This document shows positions 6,605 through 13,389 of a DNA stretch of 15,457 nt, piece by piece; the stretch's first letter is position 1, and the number at the start of each line of letters is the position of its first letter. The notes under the pieces are model-generated. The model ran no database searches. It was not told where the DNA came from and worked only from the letters and a program-made list of their open reading frames with translations. The translations under genes were made by a program, and so were the position numbers. The stretch lies in contig CAJAFD010000460.1 of NCBI GenBank assembly GCA_903938935.1, positions 1 to 15,457 of the forward strand, read 5' to 3'. The DNA is from an uncultured Opitutia bacterium. GTDB taxonomy: Bacteria; Verrucomicrobiota; Verrucomicrobiia; Opitutales; Opitutaceae.

Positions 6605-7546
6605 ATGCCCCGCCCGCATCTTTATCTCCTCGCGACGTTGGCCTGCGCTTTTGGCCTATCGCATTTCTCGGACCGGATGGACCCGTACTTCCTCGACGTC
6701 CTCACCGGCGTCGGGATCAACATCATCCTCGCCGTCTCGCTCAACCTCGTAAACGGCTACACGGGCCAATTCTCCCTCGGCCACGCTGGCTTTATGTCCG
6801 TCGGAGCCTACATGGCCGCCGCGGTCAGTGTTTTTCTCGGTCCACGCTTACTTGGCGAAAGCGGCGGCACCGCGCTCCAACAAGGTAGCCTGTTTCTGGC
6901 GGCGCTAATCACCGGTGGTTGCGCCGCCGCCCTCGCGGGTCTCGCCGTCGGCGTGCCGTCGCTGCGCTTGAAAGGCGATTACCTCGCGCTCGTGACGCTC
7001 GGTTTCGGCGAAATCATCCGCGTGATTTTCCAAAATTTCGAACCCCTCGGCGGCGCCCTCGGCCTCAACGGTATTCCCGCGTACACGACGATTTTCTGGG
7101 TACTCGCATTGGTGGGGCTCACGGTGTTCGTCGTCACGTGTCTCGTGAATTCCACCTACGGCCGCGGTTTCCTCGCCACGCACGACGATGAGATCGCCTC
7201 TGAAGCGGTGGGCCTCAACACCACGCGCTACAAGATCGTCGCCTTCGTGATCGGCGCGTTTTTTGCCGGCACGGCGGGCGGACTTTACGGGCACTTTAAG
7301 ATGACGATCACGCCTACGGGTTTCGATTTCACGAAGAGTATCGAGATCGTGGTCATGGTTATTCTCGGCGGCATGGGCAACACGCTCGGCGTGATCCTCG
7401 CTGCGATTCTCCTCACGCTTTTGCCCGAACTGCTCCGTCCGATCGCGGAATACCGCATGATCATCTATTCGTTGATGCTCATCGTGCTCATGCTCGCGCG
7501 GCCGCAGGGCTTGTTTAACTTCAAATTCGGAAAGGCGAAACTCTGA
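6605..7546 (+). CDS. livM: High-affinity branched-chain amino acid ABC transporter, permease LivM
   Basis: Second permease of the importer, 313 residues from ATG 6605. A TTG at 6584 inside the end of livH would add seven residues, but the ATG gives the natural N-terminus MPRPHLYLLATLACAFGL. Motifs are INIILAVSLNLVNGYTGQFS (39-58) with SLGHAGFMSVGAYMAA (57-72), typical of LivM, the coupling-loop element RGFLATHDDEIASEAVGLN (187-205), and MVILGGMGNTLGVILAA (251-267). It is shorter than E. coli LivM, whose extra N-terminal part is absent in most homologues. The stop overlaps the livG start as TGATG, which supports coupled translation of permease and ATPase. Confidence 0.93.
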   Translation: MPRPHLYLLATLACAFGLSHFSDRMDPYFLDVLTGVGINIILAVSLNLVNGYTGQFSLGHAGFMSVGAYMAAAVSVFLGPRLLGESGGTALQQGSLFLAALITGGCAAALAGLAVGVPSLRLKGDYLALVTLGFGEIIRVIFQNFEPLGGALGLNGIPAYTTIFWVLALVGLTVFVVTCLVNSTYGRGFLATHDDEIASEAVGLNTTRYKIVAFVIGAFFAGTAGGLYGHFKMTITPTGFDFTKSIEIVVMVILGGMGNTLGVILAAILLTLLPELLRPIAEYRMIIYSLMLIVLMLARPQGLFNFKFGKAKL

Positions 7547-8337
7547 TGTCCGCCCCGCTCCTCCAACTCGACCGCGCCACGATTCGCTTCGGCGGCCTCA
7601 CCGCCGTCAACGCCGTCGATCTCACCGTCGGCGACAACGAACTCGTCGGCCTCATCGGCCCCAACGGCGCGGGCAAAACCACCGTCTTTAATTTGATGAC
7701 GGGCGTCTACCAGCCCACGGACGGCGCCATCACATTCAACGGCACGCCCCTCGCCGGTCTGCGCGTCAACGAGATCGTCTCCCTCGGCATCGCGCGCACG
7801 TTTCAAAACATCCGACTCTTCGGCAGCCTAAGCGTCTTCGACAACGTCCGCGTCGCCTGCAACCTCCACCGCGGCACCAACCCCGTGCAGGCACTCATCC
7901 GGGGCGCGGCCTTCCGCGCCGACGAAGCCGCGATCACCCGCCGCGCCGAAGAGCTGCTCGATATTTTCAATCTGCGCCGTTTCCGCGACGCCCCCGCCAA
8001 GAGTCTTCCGTACGGTGAACAGCGCCGACTCGAGATCGTCCGCTGCCTCGCCACGAAACCGAAACTGCTACTCCTCGACGAACCTGCCGCCGGTATGAAT
8101 CCGACGGAAAAAGTAGAACTCGTCCGCCTCATCCAGCAGGTCCAAAAACAATTTAATCTCTCGATATTGCTTGTGGAGCACTCGATGAAAGTCGTCATGG
8201 GCGTCTGCCAACGCATCGCCGTTCTCGACTACGGCGTGAAGATCGCCGAGGGCAACCCGGCCCAAATCCAGCGCGACCCGAAAGTCATCGAAGCCTACTT
8301 GGGCGAAGACCATCAAACCGCCCTCTCGCACCATTGA
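7546..8337 (+). CDS. livG: Branched-chain amino acid ABC transporter, ATP-binding protein LivG
   Basis: Cytoplasmic ATPase of the HAAT importer, 263 residues. Elements in order are Walker A GPNGAGKT (38-45), Q-loop at Q87 in ARTFQNIRLF (83-92), ABC signature SLPYGEQRRLEI (153-164; LivG proteins carry a LxYGxQ form instead of LSGGQ), Walker B LLLLDEP (174-180) with catalytic E179, D-loop AAGMNPTE (181-188), and switch H212 in LLVEHSM. The C-terminal GNPAQIQRDPKVIEAYLGED block is the BCA-type ABC C-terminal tail that marks LivG. A GGAAAGG stretch at 7530-7536 is a fair ribosome site, one of few in the window. It should pair with LivF as a heterodimer. Confidence 0.93.
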   Translation: MSAPLLQLDRATIRFGGLTAVNAVDLTVGDNELVGLIGPNGAGKTTVFNLMTGVYQPTDGAITFNGTPLAGLRVNEIVSLGIARTFQNIRLFGSLSVFDNVRVACNLHRGTNPVQALIRGAAFRADEAAITRRAEELLDIFNLRRFRDAPAKSLPYGEQRRLEIVRCLATKPKLLLLDEPAAGMNPTEKVELVRLIQQVQKQFNLSILLVEHSMKVVMGVCQRIAVLDYGVKIAEGNPAQIQRDPKVIEAYLGEDHQTALSHH

Positions 8338-8339
8338 GC

Positions 8340-9047
8340 ATGCTCACCGTCACCGATCTCCACGTCAGCTACGGCTCGATCAGCGCCTTGCGCGGCATCT
8401 CGTTTTCGATTCCCGCGGGCGCGATTGTCACGCTCATCGGCGGCAACGGCGCAGGCAAAACCACCACGTTGCGCACGATCTCCGGCCTGCTCCGCGCCAA
8501 GACCGGCAAAGTCGAATTCCTCGGCGAAGACATCACCGCGCTGCCCGCGCACCAGATCGTCGCCCGCGGCCTCAGCCACGTCCCCGAGGGTCGCATGGTG
8601 TTCTCCAATCTCACCGTCGATGAAAACCTGTCGATGGGCGCTTACCTCCTCTCCGACAAAGCCCTGATCGCCAAAAACCGCGAGTACGTCTTCAGCGTTT
8701 TCCCGCGCATGAAAGAGCGCTTGAAACAGACCGCCGGCACGCTTTCCGGCGGCGAACAACAGATGCTCGCCATCGGCCGCGCGCTCATGGGCAACCCGAA
8801 ATTCCTGATGCTCGACGAGCCGTCCCTCGGCATCGCCCCGCGTCTCATCAGCACCATTTTTGAGAAAATCGTGGAGATTAACCAAAGCCACGGCATCACG
8901 ATTTTACTCGTCGAACAAAACGCCAACCTCGCCCTCGAAGTCAGCCAACAAGCGTACGTCCTCGAGACCGGCAGCATCGTGATGGCCGGCGAGAGCAAAA
9001 AACTCCGCGCCGATCCACAGCTCAAAGCCACCTACCTCGGCGGCTAA
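8340..9047 (+). CDS. livF: Branched-chain amino acid ABC transporter, ATP-binding protein LivF
   Basis: Second ATPase of the importer, 235 residues from ATG 8340, which sits 2 nt after the livG stop; a TTG at 8334 overlapping that stop would add only two residues. Elements are Walker A GGNGAGKTT (34-42; the second residue is Gly where many LivF have Ala), LSHVPEGRMVFSNLTVDENL (78-97), the LivF-specific Q-loop replacement region, ABC signature LSGGEQQMLAIGRALM (135-150), Walker B FLMLDEPS (155-162), and LLVEQNANLALE (189-200), where the switch His is replaced by Gln as usual in LivF. It is the last gene of the operon. A weak stem and T-run follow. Confidence 0.93.
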   Translation: MLTVTDLHVSYGSISALRGISFSIPAGAIVTLIGGNGAGKTTTLRTISGLLRAKTGKVEFLGEDITALPAHQIVARGLSHVPEGRMVFSNLTVDENLSMGAYLLSDKALIAKNREYVFSVFPRMKERLKQTAGTLSGGEQQMLAIGRALMGNPKFLMLDEPSLGIAPRLISTIFEKIVEINQSHGITILLVEQNANLALEVSQQAYVLETGSIVMAGESKKLRADPQLKATYLGG

Positions 9048-9075
9048 GCGCCGCTGGGGTTACTCCACCGCCACG

Positions 9076-9106
9076 GCTCGACGGGAAACGAGCGACGTTT
9101 TTATTT
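9076..9106 (+). terminator. Weak intrinsic terminator or attenuator after livF
   Basis: GCTCG at 9076-9080 can pair with CGAGC at 9089-9093 across an 8-nt loop. Four bases later TTTTTATTT runs from 9098. The stem is only 5 bp and the T-run is offset, so it may only partly stop transcription from the liv operon and could let some readthrough reach the sulfatase gene 14 nt downstream. No other terminator is visible in this 72-nt gap. Confidence 0.35.
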
Positions 9107-9119
9107 ACCCCATCCCGCC

Positions 9120-10544
9120 ATGAAATTCCCCGTCGTTCTTTTCCTGATACTCGCCGTCGTCGCGCCTAGCATCGCGGCGCCCGCGACCGAAAGCGCCGCC
9201 CTGCGACCAAATATCGTTTTTATTCTATCGGATGACCACGGTTGGGCCGACGTCGGTTGGCACAGTCCCGAAATTAAAACCCCGCACCTTGATCGACTCG
9301 CCGCCGCCGGCGCGAAACTCGAGCAATTTTACGTTCAGCCCGTGTGTTCGCCGACGCGCGCGGCTTTTCTCACGGGGCGTTATCCGATGCGCCATGGCCT
9401 ACAAATCGGCGTCGTCCGCCCTTGGGCCCAATACGGCCTGCCGCTCGAAGAACGCACCTTGCCGCAGATGCTCAAAGCCGCCGGTTACACCACCGCCATC
9501 GTCGGCAAATGGCACCTCGGTCACTACGATCCCGCCTACCTTCCAACCCGCCGCGGCTTCGACCACCAATACGGCCACTACAACGGCAACATCGACTACT
9601 ACACCCACGAGCGCGACGGCGGTTTTGATTGGCACCGCGATGACCGCGTGAACCACGACGAAGGTTACTCGACGCACCTCATCGCCCGCGAAGCTGTTCG
9701 CTTGATTAAGAAAAAATCCGCAGATCAACCGCTGTTTCTCTACGTGCCATTCAACGCCGTTCACTCACCCCACCAAGTCCCAGAACATTATAAAAAACCC
9801 TACGCAGCGCTGGCGGAACCACGTCGTACCTACGCCGGCATGGTCGCCGCCGAAGACGAAGCCGTCGGCCAGATCGTCGCCGCTCTTGAAGCCAAAGGAA
9901 TCCGTCAAAACACCCTCATCGTCTGGTCCAGCGACAACGGCGGCCCCTCGCCCGGCCGCGTCACCAGCAACGGCCCGCTCCGCGCCGGCAAGGGCACGCT
10001 CTATGAAGGCGGCGTACGCGTGTGCGCCTTCGCCACGTGGGACGGCCACATCAAACCCGGCAGCACCGTCGATGCACCGCTGCACATGGTCGATTGGTAC
10101 CCGACGCTCGCCCGACTTGCCGGCGCCTCGCTCGAACAAAAACTCCCGCTCGATGGCCGCGATGCGTGGGCCGCCATCGCCGCGGGCGCACCTTCGCCAC
10201 ACGACGCGATTTTGCTCAACACCACGCCCACCAGCGGCGCCATCCGCATGGGCGACTGGAAACTCGTCCTCAACGGCAGCGCGAACGACAGCGAAGACGC
10301 CGAAAACCCTGCTCCCACCGCGGCCAAAAAATCCAAGAAAAAAAAGTCGGCCGACGAATCCGTGGAATTGTTTAACCTCGCCCGAGATCCCTACGAAAAA
10401 ACTAATCTCGCCGCCACTCAGCCCGCCAAAGTCGCCGAACTCCGCGCCCGTTACGCGACCTTCGCGGCCCAAGCGGTTGCGCCGAAAGTTCAGCCCCGCG
10501 ATCCGGCTTTCCAGGTTCCCAAAATCTGGGGCGAAAAAAACTAA
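9120..10544 (+). CDS. Secreted sulfatase, ARSB-like (family S1, formylglycine dependent)
   Basis: Hydrolyses sulfate esters, probably on a glycan in the periplasm or outside the cell. Residues 1-20 form a signal peptide. The S1 sulfatase core is complete: metal site DDHGWADVGWH (38-48), CSPTR (76-80) where C76 would be converted to formylglycine, signature 2 GYTTAIVGKWHLG (122-134) with K130 and H132, H215 in AVHSPH, SDNGG (271-275) with metal ligands D272 and N273, and K291. The stretch TPHLDRLAAAGAKLEQFYVQ and LPTRRGFDHQYGH resemble animal arylsulfatase B/I/J, so N-acetylgalactosamine-4-sulfate or a similar ester is a reasonable guess. Length 474 is normal. A Lys-rich linker (403-409) containing a run of eight A bases precedes the C-terminal part. 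No formylglycine-generating enzyme gene is in the window. The start has no Shine-Dalgarno. It is followed by a GH106-like gene on the same strand. Confidence 0.92.
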   Translation: MKFPVVLFLILAVVAPSIAAPATESAALRPNIVFILSDDHGWADVGWHSPEIKTPHLDRLAAAGAKLEQFYVQPVCSPTRAAFLTGRYPMRHGLQIGVVRPWAQYGLPLEERTLPQMLKAAGYTTAIVGKWHLGHYDPAYLPTRRGFDHQYGHYNGNIDYYTHERDGGFDWHRDDRVNHDEGYSTHLIAREAVRLIKKKSADQPLFLYVPFNAVHSPHQVPEHYKKPYAALAEPRRTYAGMVAAEDEAVGQIVAALEAKGIRQNTLIVWSSDNGGPSPGRVTSNGPLRAGKGTLYEGGVRVCAFATWDGHIKPGSTVDAPLHMVDWYPTLARLAGASLEQKLPLDGRDAWAAIAAGAPSPHDAILLNTTPTSGAIRMGDWKLVLNGSANDSEDAENPAPTAAKKSKKKKSADESVELFNLARDPYEKTNLAATQPAKVAELRARYATFAAQAVAPKVQPRDPAFQVPKIWGEKN

Positions 10545-10568
10545 ACTCGTTTCGTCGCGCCCTCGCGC

Positions 10569-10620
10569 AATCCAGATCAATCCAGATCGGGTCACGCGTT
10601 TTCACTCGGGTTCACTCGGA
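10569..10620. repeat. Two successive 10-bp tandem duplications
   Basis: AATCCAGATC occurs twice head to tail (10569-10578, 10579-10588), followed 12 nt later by TTCACTCGGG and TTCACTCGGA (10601-10610, 10611-10620). A 10-bp period is close to one helical turn, so each pair would present the same face of the DNA to a binding protein. Replication slippage is the simple alternative. Confidence 0.6.
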
Positions 10621-10641
10621 TCGATTTTCTCCCACTGTCCG

Positions 10642-10654
10642 ATTCACGGCCGTT
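10642..10654. promoter_or_regulatory. 13-bp element shared with the liv operon upstream region (copy 2)
   Basis: ATTCACGGCCGTT, identical to 2122-2134, with palindromic core ACGGCCGT. It lies 35 nt upstream of the glycosidase start. Preceding bases CCACTGTCC resemble CCACTATCC upstream of copy 1. It is a candidate operator or a small dispersed repeat. Confidence 0.35.
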
Positions 10655-10689
10655 TGCCCGTTACCCGCGCCAACCTACATTCCGACTTT

Positions 10690-13287
10690 ATGCGCCTCTC
10701 ACCCCGCTCCTGCGTCGCATTATTTTCCCTCGCGCTCGGCACTGCACTGCCCGCCGCCGAAAACCCCGCTCTCGGCTGGCCCGCAATCACCCGCGAAAAC
10801 AAACCGTGGACGCGCTGGTGGTGGCCCGGCAGCGCCGTGGATCGGCCCAACCTCACGCGCCAGCTCGAACAGTTTGCCGCCGCCGGCCTCGGTGGCGTCG
10901 AGGTCACACCCATCTACGGCGCTAAAGGCTACGAGGCGCGCTACATTGATTACCTCTCCCCGCAATGGGTCGCGATGCTCGAACACACGGGCCGCGAAGC
11001 CCAGCGGCTCAACCTCGGCCTCGACATGGCGACGGGCACGGGTTGGCCCTTTGGCGGTCCGTCCGTCACCGCCGACGACGCGAACACCAAAGCCGTCCTC
11101 AAAAACGGCAAAATCGTCGGCGAGCCCACCCGCCAAGCCGTGAAGCGCCCCGCGCCCGGCGGCGAGGGTCTCGTCCTCGACCCGTATTCGCCTGAAGCCG
11201 TGACCCGTTATTTATCAAAGTTCGATCAGTCGTTCACCGCCAACAAGCTCCCGCCCGGTCTTGTCCGCGGCCAGTTCCACGACTCTTTCGAATACTACGG
11301 AGCCAACTGGACCGCACGGCTCCCCGAGGTTTTCCGCGAGATGCACGGCTACGATATCCAAGACTACGCGGCTGCCCTGCTCGCGCGCTCGTCGTCCGAC
11401 ATCGCGAAACTCGATCAAGAAAGCCTCGGGCGCGAAACCCTCGGCCGCATCAAGAGCGACTACCGCGACACCCTTGCCCAGCTCCACCTCAACTACCTGC
11501 GCACGTGGGTAAAATGGTCGCATGATCACGGCTACATCGTGCGCAACCAAAGCCACGGCGCACCGGGTAATCTCCTCGATCTCTACGCCAACGCCGACAT
11601 CGCCGAAACCGAGATTTTTGGTTCCACGCCCTTTCCCATCCCCGGCCTCCGCCGCGACGCCGCCGACATCGCCAACAATAACCAAGACCTCCCCGAATCC
11701 CTGGTCGTTCGCCTCGCCTCGTCCGCCTCGCACGTCGCCGGCCACCCGCTCGCCTCCAGCGAAACCGCCACGTGGCTCCGCGATCACTGGAAGGAATCCC
11801 TCGCCTTCGTGAAGCCCGAGCTCGACCGCATTTTTACCGACGGCATCAACCACATCTTTTACCACGGCGCCGTTTACTCGCCGCAAGACGCCCCTTGGCC
11901 CGGCTGGCTTTTCTACGCCGCCACTCAATTCAATCCCAACAACCCGTGGTGGGACGATTTTAGCGCCCTCAACCACTACGTCGCCCGCGTCCAATCCATC
12001 CTGCAACGCGGCCAGCCCGACAATGACATCCTGCTTTATTGGCCTTTCGAAGACCTCCTCGACGACGAAGCCGGCACCGTCAAAACCTTCACCGTTCACC
12101 ACGTAAAATGGCTCCCCGACCAACCCGTCGGCAAACTCGCCCGCGCCCTCATGGCCAAAGGCTACACCTTTGACTACATCTCCGACGCTCAGCTCCAGCA
12201 AACCCGCCCCGCAGCCGGCGCGCTCCTCACGGGCGGCAACACCCGTTACCGCGTCCTCGTCGTCCCCGCGACGCGCCGCATGCCCGTCGCCACCGCGCAG
12301 AAACTCGCCGCCCTCGCCGCCGCCGGCGCAAAAATCATTTTTGAGAAACTGCCCGAGGACGTCCCCGGCTTCGGCCGCCTCGCCGAGCGTCGCAGCGCGT
12401 TCCAAGCCGCCCTCGCGCAACTCCGTCCCCAAGTCATCGTCGCTACCGACGTGCTCGCCGCCGTCGATCCGCACGTCCGCCGCGAAACCTTCGTCGACGC
12501 TGGCCTTAATTTCATCCGGCGCACCTCCGGCCCTGGCGCCCACGACTACTTCATCGCCAACCTCGGCGCCCAAACCTTCGAGGGTTGGGTGAAACTCGGC
12601 GTACCCGCCGCCACCGTCAGCCTCCTCAATCCGTTAAACGACCAACACGGTCGCGCCGCCCTTAGCGATCAGAGCGTGTATCTCCAACTCGCCCCCGGCG
12701 AATCTCTGGTACTCCGCACTTCGCCCACGCCCGCCCCCGGCGCCGTCTGGCCTTACCGCCAACCCGCCGGCGCACCGGTCACCCTGAGCGGGACGTGGAA
12801 AATCACTTTTCTCAAAGGCGGCCCCGAGCTGCCACCTGCCCTCGAGACCGCGTCACTCCAATCGTGGACCACGCTCGGCGGCATCGAAGCCCAACGCTTC
12901 GGCGGCACCGCGCGTTACCGCCTCGAGTTCACCGCGCCCACGACCGCAGCTGATGACTGGCTCCTCGATCTCGGCGACGTCCGCGAATCCGCCCGCGTCA
13001 TCTTGAATGGGCGCCCGGTCGCCACCGCTTGGAGCCTGCCATTCCGCGTGCGCGTAGGCGCCTTTCTTCAACCCGGCCGCAACGTCCTCGAACTCGACGT
13101 GACCAACCTCGCCGCCAATCGCATCCGCGACATGGACCAGCGCAAACTGCCTTGGAAAATCATGCGCGACGCCAACATCGTAAACATCAACTACCAACCC
13201 TTCGACGCCAGCGGTTGGCCGCTCCAGCCTTCCGGCCTCATCGGCCCCGTTACCCTCACCCCGCTGAAATCTTTAGCGCCAAAATAG
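10690..13287 (+). CDS. Secreted glycoside hydrolase, GH106-like (putative alpha-L-rhamnosidase)
   Basis: An 865-residue exported enzyme. The reading frame is open far upstream inside the sulfatase gene, but ATG 10690 begins a clear signal peptide (1 to about 22, SCVALFSLALGTALPAA), so it is the start. The mature N-terminus shows the GH106-type pattern: PWTRWWWPGSAVD (39-51), then GLGGVEVTPIYGAKGYE (66-82) and LDMATGTGWPFGGP (111-124). Acidic candidates for catalysis or metal binding are FHDSFEYYG (196-204) and DIAETEIFG (303-311); I cannot assign them without a structure alignment. A jelly-roll, sugar-binding-like domain closes the protein (about 740-810: LLDLGDVRESARVILNGRPV, LQPGRNVLELDVTN). 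GH106 members release L-rhamnose from complex glycans; other activities in the family are possible. The adjacent sulfatase suggests a sulfated substrate. A strong terminator lies just downstream. Confidence 0.78.
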   Translation: MRLSPRSCVALFSLALGTALPAAENPALGWPAITRENKPWTRWWWPGSAVDRPNLTRQLEQFAAAGLGGVEVTPIYGAKGYEARYIDYLSPQWVAMLEHTGREAQRLNLGLDMATGTGWPFGGPSVTADDANTKAVLKNGKIVGEPTRQAVKRPAPGGEGLVLDPYSPEAVTRYLSKFDQSFTANKLPPGLVRGQFHDSFEYYGANWTARLPEVFREMHGYDIQDYAAALLARSSSDIAKLDQESLGRETLGRIKSDYRDTLAQLHLNYLRTWVKWSHDHGYIVRNQSHGAPGNLLDLYANADIAETEIFGSTPFPIPGLRRDAADIANNNQDLPESLVVRLASSASHVAGHPLASSETATWLRDHWKESLAFVKPELDRIFTDGINHIFYHGAVYSPQDAPWPGWLFYAATQFNPNNPWWDDFSALNHYVARVQSILQRGQPDNDILLYWPFEDLLDDEAGTVKTFTVHHVKWLPDQPVGKLARALMAKGYTFDYISDAQLQQTRPAAGALLTGGNTRYRVLVVPATRRMPVATAQKLAALAAAGAKIIFEKLPEDVPGFGRLAERRSAFQAALAQLRPQVIVATDVLAAVDPHVRRETFVDAGLNFIRRTSGPGAHDYFIANLGAQTFEGWVKLGVPAATVSLLNPLNDQHGRAALSDQSVYLQLAPGESLVLRTSPTPAPGAVWPYRQPAGAPVTLSGTWKITFLKGGPELPPALETASLQSWTTLGGIEAQRFGGTARYRLEFTAPTTAADDWLLDLGDVRESARVILNGRPVATAWSLPFRVRVGAFLQPGRNVLELDVTNLAANRIRDMDQRKLPWKIMRDANIVNINYQPFDASGWPLQPSGLIGPVTLTPLKSLAPK

Positions 13288-13311
13288 TAAACGAGTCGCT
13301 TGATTTTTTGC

Positions 13312-13345
13312 CGAGCCCGCTAAAATAGCGGGCTCGTTTCGTTTT
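13312..13345 (+). terminator. Strong intrinsic terminator after the glycosidase gene
   Basis: An 11-bp perfect stem (13312-13322 with 13326-13336, CGAGCCCGCTA/TAGCGGGCTCG) with a 3-nt A loop is followed by TTTCGTTTT (13337-13345). It begins 24 nt after the glycosidase stop and 45 nt before the htpG start, so it isolates htpG from upstream transcription. On the minus strand the stem has no following T-run, so it acts in the plus direction only. AAACGAG at 13289-13295 could alternatively pair with CTCGTTT at 13333-13339. Confidence 0.85.
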
Positions 13346-13389
13346 CAACGCTTCCCACTACCACCTTTTAACCTACCTTCACGCTAACT

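Larger units (their letters stand above)
10545..10689 (+). promoter_or_regulatory. Sulfatase-glycosidase intergenic region with repeats
   Basis: 145 nt without a gene. It holds two adjacent pairs of 10-bp tandem repeats (10569-10588 and 10601-10620) and the second copy of the ATTCACGGCCGTT element (10642-10654), 35 nt before the glycosidase ATG. I see no terminator for the sulfatase, so the glycosidase may have both readthrough and its own regulated promoter. No clear -35/-10 pair is visible. Confidence 0.45.

Noticed and set aside
9886..10689. N-terminal extension of the glycosidase frame into the sulfatase gene
   Set aside because: The extra 268 residues are Pro/Arg/Ser-rich and overlap the sulfatase in another frame; a signal peptide starts exactly at ATG 10690.
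11215..12573. 452-codon open frame on the minus strand inside the glycosidase gene
   Set aside because: Val/Gly/Glu-rich low-complexity product with no recognisable motif; antisense shadow of a gene with clear family motifs and signal peptide.
13299..13323. Possible heat-shock promoter before htpG (CTTGAT, 11 nt, CCCGCTAA)
   Set aside because: The -35 match is good, but the spacer is too short for the known sigma-32 pattern and the -10 match is poor; these bases are better explained as part of the terminator stem.
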